Part shown: positions 11,268-21,196 of the stretch, piece by piece | Position numbering within the stretch: the stretch's first letter is position 1 | Layout of the letters: each line of letters opens with the position of its first letter | Origin: Hypomyces perniciosus | Lineage: Eukaryota > Ascomycota > Sordariomycetes > Hypocreales > Hypocreaceae | Direction of reading: 5' to 3' | DNA length: 64,000 nucleotides | Assembly: GCA_008477525.1 (NCBI GenBank) | Contig: SPDT01000001.1 | Location: 2,232,001 to 2,296,000, forward strand | Notes under the pieces: generated by a model | Databases searched by the model: none | What the model was told of the DNA's origin: nothing | What the model saw: the letters and a program-made list of their open reading frames with translations, nothing else | Position numbers and translations under genes: made by a program

Positions 11268-11760
11268 CTGTACGAAGTAGTACTACTAATACCACGTCAT
11301 CTTCGGGTGCCGCCCTTCCCCCGATTCCACAAAACTGGGCTACCATCACACACATCAAGAGATGGGCCAAGGAGCAAAAGGCTGAGAACCATGAGCTAGA
11401 CTGGCTCAGCAACACGCCGGACCACTGCAGGTGCTGGGGACTCGGAGCCCCGGCACAATCCCTCGAACTAAAACTCCCTCGCACCATTCTACACAGACTG
11501 CTAGCAGAAAGGTCGGGACACGGAGATTTTCAGGAATACCACGATCGCTTTGGACACGACACACAGACTCACTGCAAATGCGACGAAACAAGAAATCAAG
11601 GACACTTTGTCGAGTGCAGGATGGTCAAGCCCTTCATACCTGACATCTCCATCGATGAGACCCCCCTATCACACCTACGAGGACCCACAGGCCACAAACA
11701 CTTTCATAAGTTAGGTAGTGGAGGAGACTAACCCATACGGCCCCCTCCCCTCTGATACAG
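11268..11760 (+). pseudogene. 3' remnant of a Tad1-like LINE retrotransposon
   Basis: The plus frame to the stop at 11729 ends with LPRTILHRLLAERSGHGDF, YHDRFGHD, then CKCDETRNQGHFVEC. This is the Cys/His-containing tail that follows the RNase H domain in fungal Tad1-type LINE polymerases. The copy at 28790-29158 has the same order and near-identical residues. Here the frame breaks near 11711-11720: the peptide VEETNPYGPL, matching VEEVNSYGTPL of the other copy, continues in a different frame. Upstream RT and RNase H parts are missing, so this is a 5'-truncated, frameshifted copy. Base composition is normal, so it escaped strong RIP. Confidence 0.8.
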
Positions 11761-11954
11761 ATTGATAAAAACTCACCTTACCCTCTCCTTTGTCAAATTA
11801 AAACTTAGTGAACAACGGCCCTAGGCCGCTGGCTCCTAACTTCCTATTGCCCAGATGTGGCTTCATGTACCTAGCTTACTCAATGGACGATAATAATAAA
11901 ACAAACAAAGAAACCACGTCATCTTCGACAGTACAAAAAAGTACCTGTTGATGA

Positions 11955-11991
11955 AGTGGCGCGACTTAGTCCGCGGCGGGCCGGCCCGTGG
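11955..11991. repeat. GC-rich dispersed repeat, copy 2
   Basis: Second copy of the repeat at 3762-3799, here AGTGGCGCGACTTAGTCCGC followed by GGCGGGCCGGCCCGTGG. A transposed base pair (GA/AG) and one lost G distinguish the copies. The CGGGCCGGCCCG palindrome is conserved. Confidence 0.6.
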
Positions 11992-13752
11992 GAAAGTGGA
12001 TTAAGCAGAATACGACAAGGTACCTGCTAACGACCTACGCAATCACAGACGCTTCGGAGTCCATAAGTTTCGCGTTCTTCATCGCGTGTTCTACAATTAC
12101 GATCAAAACAAAGTTATGATCGTGCCGGCGAAATATCACAAATTCGACGGCAGCCAGGCACTTGGATCAGTTAGCAGGAATAAGTACAAGGGAAGCGTGG
12201 GGGTTACAGAAGCATCCCGACCAAACAAATCAAATCCAGGTAGTGGATTTGGCTGTTTGGCTGACCGATTGAGGCAGATTTAGCTGTTTAGTAAACAACT
12301 AAATCTAATAAATAAGGCTACTATAAAGTCTTATTCCCTTATTCGCATATATAATGCATTTATCGCGGTACTCATAATATAAAGTTAATGCCTAGTTATA
12401 TAAGCTATAGTTATATGCCTATAGCCTAATGTATATCCTATAGCTATACTCTTTACAGTATAATAATAATATCTGCCTGTATATTATACATAAATTTACA
12501 GTAAAGGCGTCGGTAAAAGTGTAGAAAAAAGTATAACATTAATAATAATTTATATAACGTAATAATAGGCGCTTTAATTAAATAGGCTAAAAGAGTATAA
12601 TTCTTTTCTTTGCTTCATATATATAATTTTTATATCCTTTTTGAGTTAAATTTGTTAAATATGGTTATTTATCAATATAACGGTTTAAATATATAAAGGA
12701 CTTTAAATTTAAGGATTTATTTGATATATTCTTTTGATAGCTTTGATCGGGATGCTATACTGATGACAGTTCTCTGTGCGACCCAGGTCAGGCTACAGAA
12801 AAAGTTTCGAAATTTTGAAGTGGTGAATTAACTTGGTGAGACAACATAATCCAATACCTCTTTATAGAAGACCATTCACCTACGGCCTAGCTGCTATTGA
12901 ATTGACCATCTGTGACATCTGGAGACCACTTCATCGCAATTGACCGAAACGAAGCATGCATGCAACTTCATCAATGAAGCAAAGCGAAGGCCGCAAGGCA
13001 GAGGCGGAACAGACTTTAGAATACGACAGACTCGAAACGGCCTACTAGAAGAGCCCAGCAGAGCGCACCTACGGAGTGCCTCATGGCCCTTTATGATCCA
13101 GGCTACAATACCAGCAATTAAGGTGTCATCTTGTCGCTAGAACAATGTCGAATCGGGTGGTTTTTTCCCACCAGTATCCATCTTGCAGCCTGTTCCCTTT
13201 GCGGATGATGTGTTTTTCGTAGTTCCGTAGTTTTAAGGTGATGCAACACCATAGCAACCCTGGGAATCTTGGCAATTATCGCCCATGCTCCAGGTGCATT
13301 GCAATTACTACCGACATCAGACACCGCGAAAAAGGTGGATTGTTTTCGCTCTACTGCTCTCTCAAATAGCTTCCAGCGTGGTCACCGGAGGCGCCGTCGT
13401 TTATAGGCGCAACTCTATGAATATCCCTCCTTTGATTGGTGTAAATAGGCTGTTGTGTTGGTCTCTTCCGAAGTCATTTTGCATCTGGCTGTAACCATCG
13501 GGTTACAACATTCGTTTTATTTAAACGCCCGAAATCGCAGCCTTGACTTTATGTCTTTCACCAACAGCCTGCGATATAGAAGATTTTAACCACGGTTAGC
13601 TCACCACCATCTTGCGTCCTCGCTCCTGATTCAGGGCATAGAAAAATTCTCCATGATAGTGATCAACAGGCGGAAGAAATCTTCGACCTCGAACCACCAC
13701 CAGAAGGGGTAAAAGATTGTCATCTTTTCTGTACTTGCCAGAAGAGAAGTAA
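11992..13752. other. Gene-free stretch with an AT-rich, RIP-like segment
   Basis: From about 12,290 to 12,740 the sequence is strongly AT-rich and dominated by TA steps, resembling the large block on the right of the window. The frames at 12940-13140 and 13285-13494 have no family resemblance. The latter has a hydrophobic stretch (FALLLSQIASSVVTGGAVV) but no support as a gene. Confidence 0.45.
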
Positions 13753-14872
13753 ATGCGTCACTCTGTCTCATACAAACAAATACGCAACTCCGCCAGATCA
13801 TGTCGGATCTGTGGTGTATTCGAGAAAGTAGTCCTAGCCGTCGTTGATGGGTGCTTACCGACATTATTCCAAGCATCAGTTACTGACTCTCAGCAAAATC
13901 GAGCTTTTGAGAATACCATCGTCGAGCCAAAAAAAAAAGCTGTTCATGGCGCAACGGAAAGTTTTCTGCCCATCAGAGTAGACGGAAATTCGATGACGGT
14001 CATCATTTTCCAGGAGTTGGATGAGAACATGAGCTGTACGATCCAGGGTTACGGCTTTGGAAAGGAATTCCTCTTTGGACCAAGGACAGACTCTGAAGCT
14101 AGCTTTCGCAGAGCCTCACAGTGGCTCTCTGCATGCTTGGAGCCCTACCGCTACGGAAGTAAAGATCCTGGTAGTCCACCTACGAGATTGCTCTATGTTC
14201 GAAAGACCTCTCCTGGCGTCGAAGACTTTGTTCGAGTAGTAATATAAACCATCGGGTCCGAAGGACTGTACTCCTGTCTGAGTTACCACTGGGCGACAAA
14301 AAACAGCGGCAACTTCTCATTACCGTCAGAACGCTAGAAGAGCATGCCAAGTGCATCCCCTATAAAGATTTCCCAAAAGCCTTTAAAGATACTATGATGA
14401 TCACCGGACGCATGGGGTTGGATTGTTTATGAATCGGTGCTTTATGTATTCTACAAAGCTTTAACGGCATAGCAGATGTTGAAGTGAAAAGAATCGGTGC
14501 GGATTTAACCAGGAGATTTCCCAAATAGCAAAATTCTACCAGGGATGTAATTTCATCATTTCCGAGGATATATCAACCAGCATGGATAGTGGAATATTTT
14601 CCAACCTGTCGATAGAGCACTAGGCTTTGGAAGTCACTGGCGACCATGGGAAGGATGCATCCCTGTATATCCGGGGCAAAACATCTCATCATAACACGTC
14701 ACCCACAGAGTTCGAGACTCTGTTCCACTTTGGCGATTTTAACATTATATGGAATGTAGAGAAAACCACCCATGCGAGTGTGGACATCACTGGGGTAGCT
14801 GGTTGGCATGAGCTGAGGGCGTGCGTAACCCGACTGATCCCGGATGACGCAGACGACATTCTCGGATACTAG
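13753..14872 (+). pseudogene. Broken heterokaryon-incompatibility (HET) domain gene
   Basis: Pieces of a HET-domain protein appear in the family order but in changing frames. An N-terminal CRICGVFEKV-type start and ASQWLSACLEP...PTRLLYV come first (frame closed at 14245). LSYHWG follows at about 14278, then TLEEHAKCIPYKDFPKAFKD, LCILQ, YQGCNFIIS at about 14537-14563, and FETLFHFGDFNIIW at about 14710. In intact HET domains LSYxWG is followed by a TLxxH...LPxTFxDA segment, then WIDALCIIQ, then YxxA. Here the Trp of that third motif is replaced by TGA at 14430-14432, there is a frameshift right after LSYHWG, and TAA and TAG stops occur elsewhere. HET proteins trigger cell death on fusion of unlike hyphae; this copy cannot make one. 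Confidence 0.8.
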
Positions 14873-15374
14873 GAGAACGTAGTCTATTTTTACGCGGCTC
14901 GCATGTTGATGAATGAGCGTGACAAATTGCCCGCGCTTTCTGGTGTAGCTCAACACTTTCAAGGCAAAACATAAAGATAAGAATGTTCAGTACGAATATC
15001 AACGAATAGGATTGTGTATTCTTGAGGCAAAAAACCGAACCGGACGAGGAACAGGTGCTTTACAGCGCATTGGGGTAACTAGATTTGACAAGAGTTGACG
15101 TTATTGATAGTTGTGCTAAGTGATTACAATATCCATAGACTTTGAGTACTGGATATCAGATTCAGAGGGGGAAACCTGTCAATAATGGCATTATGTATAG
15201 ACAGGAACCAGGTAATATAAGAAATAGTTCAATCTAGCTAACTAATAGTTTTATATAATATATATTGGCAGTATGACACATTCTTGACGGCATATGTTAG
15301 TAGACTGTTAATAACTCATCTCCATCAGAATTAGTAAAGTAATTGTTTCAATAGCTCCCAATCAGAGTTTTACC

Positions 15375-15772
15375 TTAAGAAGACAAATAAGCACCATACT
15401 GGTATAGCTCTCGACCAGTTGCCCATACACCATTCACCTGGTGGCTGCCTCGAACACACTGGGTAATAATATTCCTAGAACTGTTAGAGCCTAGGTATTC
15501 AAAGATACAGTATATGTTATACTCACTCGGTTGCTCCCTATTAAAAAAAGATCTTAGCACAAAGCAGATGTCTTAACCTGATTAATATACATACCCAGCA
15601 GCCAGGGAAACCAGGCCTGCCTCCCAAATGCGTTCGCGTAAGTGTAACTTTGAGCTTCAACTTTTGGTACCCCACAATTGTTATAGATGACTCCGTTTCA
15701 ACAGTGCACTCTTTCTGATAGCCACAAGCAGCCGCTTCGTTGTGACACATCAGCTGACGGGCTCACCAAAAG
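15375..15772 (-). pseudogene. 3' part of a small secreted-protein gene, split by the hAT element
   Basis: Minus-strand reading from the transposon edge gives a Cys-containing peptide (NEAAACGYQKECTVETESS). A GTATGT donor lies around 15594. After the putative intron an open frame runs to a TAA at 15375-15377, with CIFEYLGSNSSRN and QCVRGSHQVNGVW. The other part of the gene, with start codon and signal peptide, lies beyond the transposon at 19191-19305. Joining the flanks with one copy of the duplicated site puts TGA in frame, immediately at a possible GTGAGC donor. The original exon structure is therefore unresolved. No known family is recognised. Confidence 0.45.
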
Positions 15773-15792
15773 CAGGCTGGCGATCCATTCCA
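15773..15792 (+). repeat. Left terminal inverted repeat of the hAT element
   Basis: CAGGCTGGCGATCCATTCCA, matching the reverse complement of 19171-19190 except for one base. Confidence 0.9.
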
Positions 15793-16114
15793 TTTCCATC
15801 CACGCAGCCTTAGCTGAGTGGATGGACGTCCATTTCAGTCAACGTGCAGTGGAATGGGTGGAATGGACGCCCAGAGCAGTCGCATGGAATGGATGGAAAT
15901 GGAAATGGATGCGTGGATGGGGTTACCTAAATAGGAAAGGTATCGCGCTAATAGATTAGTTACTATATATAGTACTCACCACAGTCACTGTAACCATCTC
16001 AATGATCACCAAGCAACAAAATTCATTATACAGGATATCTCTCTTATTATACATAATTAAAACAAGCACTTTCTTAATGAGCCCAGGCTCTAGCCAGTGC
16101 GCTATAAATAAAGT

Positions 16115-18454
16115 CTAGAGAGGGATAGTACATACAATTCGCCCACCTGTTACTTCACGAGCTTCTATAAAGCTCAGTTCGGCAAGCGGATCGGTATCCG
16201 ATAACTCAACCTCTTCAAGAAGCTTCTCCACACTTCGAATATATCCCCCACGAAGCCACGATCTCACCGTCTGCGTCATTCCAATTGTACTAGCATCCAG
16301 ATTTGCCCGGTCATCTCGAACCATTCTGCCGGCCGTAGAGAAAAGTCTCTCAACGTCAGCAGACATTGGAAGAGTAGAAAGAACATCAAGGGCCATCCGT
16401 GATAGGCGAGGATATTCCTCCCGTCTGTCGCACCAATAGCTGATGGGATCCAGGATCCTCTGATCCGATTTATGTACGTCTCGAAACCAATCGTTATATT
16501 CATCTCCCACAGCTGACGAAGCAGGAGTGAATGGCGACTGTAATAATGCCGGCGCCTGACGAGACTCCTCGCAGTACTCGTTGAAGGGATTTCGATAAGT
16601 TCGCTGCTTCTTCATAACCGGTTCTCGGTCTCGAGAAACGACCTGCGGATCGTATTGAGACCTATACAGCCCCTCCACAAGGGACTTTGCAGTCTGGATC
16701 CATTCTGGGCGATCTGCCCATATGTCCTCAAAGTATCCCCAACGATATGCTGGATGAAGCGCGACAGCTGCATAATAGACCGGTGTCTCATCAAGCCGCG
16801 AGTAGTACTCATCAAGTTTCTTCCAGCAGAGATTAATATTGACCTTGAAGTGCTCAGGGTCGGGATATCGATGAGCAGCGGCCTTATATACCTCCATTTT
16901 ATTAAGCAGGTACTCGTAGCCAAACATAAGATCCCAAGAGCATCCATATGCTTTAGTATAGCCATACTTTCGCATCCGCTGTCGACCGTCACCTTCAAGG
17001 GTAATTAAAACATGCTCAAAATGTTGGAGGACCTCGTTAAAAAGAGCGATAATATTCCAATCCTTCTCATCGAGTTTGTTGTCATCCCTGAGACAAAGTG
17101 GCATTTCACTCCTCGACTTCTTTCCCCTTAAAATTGACCCTTCCCACTCGTTTTTCTGCCTATACCAGAGTTCTTCAAGGAAGTCCTTCAGGAGAAGAGC
17201 GCGTCGGATCATGTAAAGAGTAGAAAGCCAACGAGTTACCACATCAGTAATGACATCTAGAGGCTTTTTTGCTTGTATTGTCGGATCCTCAGACTTCTCG
17301 AACGCGACCAACTGAAGAGACCGAAGGAGATTAGTTAGTAAGTCTGAACGATGAATCCAAACGACAAGGTTATGGAGTTTCCCAATAGGGCCTTTCCGTC
17401 TCCACATCTCATGGGCCTTCGCATTAAGCGCCTCATTTCCAAGGATATCATCCTCAAATGCCTCAGAGTCATGGCCAAAAAGCAGCGCTTTAACAGCAAG
17501 ATTAAGGATATGGCCAAAGCAGCGTAATCGCCGGGTTTCTCCCTTAAAGCCCAGCGCTTTTCCGATTTCCTTCATCGCTGTATCGTTGTTGCTGGCGTTA
17601 TCAAGTGTAAAGTATCCGACCTTCTGGGTTATATCATAGCTCCGAAGGATATCGACAACATGAGCAGCAATATTCTCCCCAGAATGACGATCGACAAGCT
17701 CTGGAAGTCCAAGGACAAGTTTTTGTGGCTGGCCAACGGTATCAAGAAAATAGCAAACGATTCCATATAGAGCATGGCGATTATTCGACCTCCAGCCATC
17801 GAACGCTATGTGAATCAGCCCTGGGGCTGCCGCCAACACTCGCTTTATTTCCTCTATGTTTTCTTCGTACACCTTAAGGATGCGTCTGCGAACGGTATCG
17901 TGGGTGATATGTGCCTCGGTCGTCTTCACGAGGGGATTGAGGTACTCGAAAACTGCGCGGAGGTACGGATCTTCGCTTTGTCGGAAGGAGGAATTACTGT
18001 TGATGATCCAACAGACTACCAAGCGCTGGAAAACTAATCGATCAAAACGGCCGATGATCTGGTTGGCAATCTGCTGTTCTCGCGAGTTATATGTGTTCAG
18101 CTTCATCATCTCGGCGATATTCCTTGATGACGTATTCTCTTTTGCTTTACTTGGCGGCTTCCGCCTGCCTGAAGGATCCCAGATGCTGTGGTCGGTCCAG
18201 AGGTGGATCTCTGCGTTCTGTGTGCCATTCGAGGCAGTCGAGTGAGGTTTTTGCTTACTACTCTTTACGCAGACCTTGCAAACCCATCGCCGCTTTGTAT
18301 CATCGTCGCTCTTCTCGATATCGTAACCGAATTGCCATATCCATGACGATATGGATGCGCAACGCTGGGATTGAGTATACCCAGGGAAGTATTTCCAAGG
18401 GAAAAGGTCCCACAGGTTCTCCTGGTCCTCCTGGGCCTGTATCTGAGGATGCAT
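16115..18454 (-). CDS. hAT transposase
   Basis: Open frame of 779 residues, no stop or frameshift. A BED-type zinc finger is suggested by C59-x2-C62 and H84-x4-H89. The RNase H-like catalytic core shows D219 (HIAFDGWRS), D285 (YFTLDNASNND) and the hAT-typical C312/H315 pair (RCFGHILNLA). The C-terminal hAT dimerisation region contains DPISYWCDRREEYPRLSRMA and LPMSADVERLFSTAGR, with the likely third catalytic Glu at residue 702. The insertion domain with its helical segments lies between. Length fits complete fungal hAT transposases. ATG 18454 is the first in frame after the left non-coding part; a 5' exon cannot be excluded. It should cut and move its own element and any related non-autonomous copies. 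Confidence 0.92.
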   Translation of the reverse strand: MHPQIQAQEDQENLWDLFPWKYFPGYTQSQRCASISSWIWQFGYDIEKSDDDTKRRWVCKVCVKSSKQKPHSTASNGTQNAEIHLWTDHSIWDPSGRRKPPSKAKENTSSRNIAEMMKLNTYNSREQQIANQIIGRFDRLVFQRLVVCWIINSNSSFRQSEDPYLRAVFEYLNPLVKTTEAHITHDTVRRRILKVYEENIEEIKRVLAAAPGLIHIAFDGWRSNNRHALYGIVCYFLDTVGQPQKLVLGLPELVDRHSGENIAAHVVDILRSYDITQKVGYFTLDNASNNDTAMKEIGKALGFKGETRRLRCFGHILNLAVKALLFGHDSEAFEDDILGNEALNAKAHEMWRRKGPIGKLHNLVVWIHRSDLLTNLLRSLQLVAFEKSEDPTIQAKKPLDVITDVVTRWLSTLYMIRRALLLKDFLEELWYRQKNEWEGSILRGKKSRSEMPLCLRDDNKLDEKDWNIIALFNEVLQHFEHVLITLEGDGRQRMRKYGYTKAYGCSWDLMFGYEYLLNKMEVYKAAAHRYPDPEHFKVNINLCWKKLDEYYSRLDETPVYYAAVALHPAYRWGYFEDIWADRPEWIQTAKSLVEGLYRSQYDPQVVSRDREPVMKKQRTYRNPFNEYCEESRQAPALLQSPFTPASSAVGDEYNDWFRDVHKSDQRILDPISYWCDRREEYPRLSRMALDVLSTLPMSADVERLFSTAGRMVRDDRANLDASTIGMTQTVRSWLRGGYIRSVEKLLEEVELSDTDPLAELSFIEAREVTGGRIVCTIPL

Positions 18455-19170
18455 AGGGTTAATAAATTATGCTTATGGCGATTCCATTAATAAAAAATTC
18501 ATATACGAAGTACATAAAACCCTTTCTCCTAATAGAAGTTCAACGCGCCTGAACGCGGTAACTAAGAACGCGAAATCTCCACGCTCCTGGCTACCAAAAA
18601 AAAAAAATCTTCCATAATCACTACTAACATATGTAAGAGCAAAATGTATAGTGATTTGTTAGTGGTGACTTAAGTTTAGCGTCCCTCTAGTTTTATACTA
18701 GGCTAAGTGATGCAGGTATTTTTATAGCTTAACTTGATGCGAAAACCTGACAGTTATTACGGAGTACATAAATACAGTTTTTAAAAAAGATATTTATTAT
18801 AATTGGAATAGAGTTGGCCTTTCTAGCAATATACTAAAATATATATAATAAGATTCATTTCTCTCTATATAGCTATATATTAAATGCATATAGATTTAGT
18901 TTCGTTTACCTACTCTTCCAATGATATATAGGGTATGTTGGCGGAGGGTCAGGTAGAACAAGCACGGAGTCTCTGGTAATGATGTCACTGACTTGGGCAA
19001 TGGTAAGTATACTATTTTAGGGTGATGATTAAGCGCCCCCCTGCTTCCATTTCCATCCACGGGACCCTTCCGTGGATGGATGGATTATGTAATGGCAGGC
19101 GCGATGGAATGGATGGAAATGGATGCACGGGCCATCCATTTCCATAAATGGACGCCCGTGGAAATGGACG

Positions 19171-19190
19171 TGGAATGGATCGCCACCCTG
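19171..19190 (-). repeat. Right terminal inverted repeat of the hAT element
   Basis: Reverse complement of CAGGGTGGCGATCCATTCCA. The plus-strand end CCACCCTG is followed at once by the target duplication ACCAAAAG. Confidence 0.9.
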
Positions 19191-19305
19191 ACCAAAAGGC
19201 TTCCTCCAGCTTGGATAGGCCTTCAATCTGTTGACCGTGGCAATCAGCAGCAGAGGATAACTGCGCAAAGGCGCTCATTGCGAAAAGAACAAAAGTCTTC
19301 ATCAT
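19191..19305 (-). pseudogene. 5' part of the secreted-protein gene split by the hAT element
   Basis: ATG ATG at 19305-19300 opens a frame with a textbook signal peptide (MMKTFVLFAMSAFAQLSSA, cleavage before ADCHGQQ). It continues to the transposon edge at GLSKLEEAFW. Beyond 19191 the frame runs into transposon sequence and ends at a chimeric stop. It is the start of the gene whose remainder is at 15375-15772. Without excision no functional secreted product is expected. Confidence 0.6.
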
Positions 19306-20095
19306 GAGTGTATAGAGTGATAGAGATGGAGAAAACGTAAGATGAACAGAAGTTTGGTGTAGGTCACAGGCTGCCAACAATTCTATCTTATATGCTTCAA
19401 TATTTTCAGCGGATTTATTTTTATATCAACATGCAATCTCATATTAAGCATTTAGTCTCTATATGGACATGGACCGTCAGCAATCCTCGTACTTCCTCAC
19501 AAAATGAATCCTGTCGCTTAAGTCGGGAGCCCGGTAATACGAGTAATTGGTAGTGGTACTACTCCTTGGGACCATTTATTTTACCAAATGAAACATACAA
19601 GCACTTCGTATCTCCAAGACAGGCCGTATACTCTTAGCCCGCTTACACGCTTGGACTTTATCAAGGCCAAGTGTCTTGATTTGCTTTATCGGTTGCGGGC
19701 ATTTACGAGTAGAATCAAACGAATAATATATGGACTTCTTCATTTCTATTCGGCCTAAGCTTCGTGTTTTGTTGTGCTCTGCATGAATTTATCTGTTAAC
19801 AATCTCCATACGTCACGAAGCTCCCGCGCAGGGCGCCCGCGATCGCCAACTCTGATAGATGTTCAAGTGAAAAGCGTTGAGGGTACATCGTCCGCCTGTG
19901 ACTTGACAATAGAAGTGATCCAAGCCAAGAAAGCCCCCATTAGCAGGAGGGCACTTGTACGCCAAGGTTGCATTCAAGCCGAATCAGGCTGGACGTTGGA
20001 GCCAACAGGTTCGCGGGGACTCGTTAGAGATCAAACACTCTCTTTCCCCTCATCAGTCTCACATACACGCAAAGCAGATCACCATCTACTTGAGA
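19306..20095. other. Intergenic region, nothing recognised
   Basis: It includes the presumed promoter of the split secreted-protein gene. The frames at 19774-20235 and 19955-20242 overlap in different phases and look like chance openings. Confidence 0.4.
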
Positions 20096-20968
20096 ATGGC
20101 TGGCAATTTCAACATCGCCACCAGCGTACCAAGCGTTGTGGCGCTCTTCCACAGCTGCCTCGAATCCGCCTCGCCAGAGGACAATACGGCAGTATATTTT
20201 CCATGTGTGAATTGGGCGGGAAGAGTGTATCATAATAGATGATCACATTGAAAAGAAGATATCTAGCTGATTTGATAATGATGACGATGTAAAGCCGTCT
20301 ATAAAGGGAAAACCGGTGTCTCACGTGTAGGTGCACGTGGTCAACACCATACATGTTGCATTCAAGCACACTTTGGGTTCGAAGCATTGCTACCATCTCC
20401 AACTTTTAAAAGACCTCGGAACCTTCTACGTCTGAAAATATGCCGGACTAGACGCAATCTGCTCAAAGGTTTTGGAACAACCAAGCCTACCAGAGCGCAG
20501 ATGCTCATGCCCTAGCGGACAGTCTGGGCTTGGTCATCCCAAAGCCTGAAGACTCATATGTCGGATTCGAGTGTGGTTTGATGTAAGTTCCCCATCCTTC
20601 CCGTTTTCTAGGGGGTGTCGTTCTTGGACTGAGTGCTATCAACCCCTGCTAGGTACCCTGTGCGACGCCTCGTCATCACCGGTAGAGATACGCCTGACAA
20701 CTTTCGACTCCTCTTTGGTGTCGATCAGCTTGGGGGTCAGCTTGGGGAGATCCACAAGGAACAGCGTCGCTTTGCCCTCATGAGTTCCTTTACGAAGGCC
20801 GGTTCGCCAGCTGCAATGATGCATGGTGCCCGGAGTTCTCGCCGAGGCCCGCTAGCGAGACTGAACAGGAACAGCTTCAGGAATTCGTTAGGGATTACCA
20901 GAGTACAGCGGAGTTGCTCAGAGAAGTCAATCAGAGGCATAGCCAGGGATGAAATATCTGTTGTTTGA
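20096..20968 (+). pseudogene. Possible decayed gene of unknown family
   Basis: A start at 20096 gives MAGNFNIATSVPSVVALFHSC, followed one frame over by LARGQYGSIFSMCEL. Together these distantly recall the start of HeLo-type (HET-s-like) domains, but the match is too weak to name. Further on, a frame with SADAHALADSLGLVIPKPED ends at a GTAAGT-like donor (about 20582) with a matching CTAG acceptor (about 20653). It continues to 20968 as RLVITGRDTPDNFRLLFGVD. Stops and frame changes between the parts indicate a broken or misread gene. Confidence 0.3.
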
Positions 20969-21196
20969 TTAGCCCGATAACTGCTGGTGTAGGTCGGCAA
21001 TATTTGTATGGGGTTCTGCTGCATTGCTTGGCGAAAATGGTACTTAGCCGCAGTGGAGAGTAACGCATGACAGGTGAAAATACACAACGAGTCAATGATA
21101 TATCAACTAATAAGCTTGTCTTGTTTGGTTTACTTGGGTACCGGGTGTCACCAATCGAGGCCCTAGTCGAGTTTGCCCTAACTCAGGACACTCTTG
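20969..21196. other. Short intergenic gap
   Basis: Nothing recognised between the decayed gene and the 3' end of the Tse2-like gene. Confidence 0.4.

Larger units (their letters stand above)
15773..19190 (-). mobile_element. Complete hAT-family DNA transposon
   Basis: The 3,418-bp element is bounded by terminal inverted repeats (left CAGGCTGGCGATCCATTCCA; right, reverse complement, CAGGGTGGCGATCCATTCCA; one mismatch in 20). It is flanked by the identical 8-bp sequence ACCAAAAG at 15765-15772 and 19191-19198. An 8-bp target duplication and CAGGG-like ends are hallmarks of hAT elements. Short subterminal motifs (CCATTTCCATCC and complements) are repeated several times inside both ends, as is common in hAT transposase-binding regions. 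One long minus-strand transposase frame fills the centre. Perfect target duplications and an open transposase point to a fairly recent insertion that escaped RIP, perhaps as a single-copy element. Confidence 0.93.

Noticed and set aside
16655..18456. Several plus-strand and other-phase frames inside the hAT element
   Set aside because: All overlap the transposase frame and have no family resemblance.
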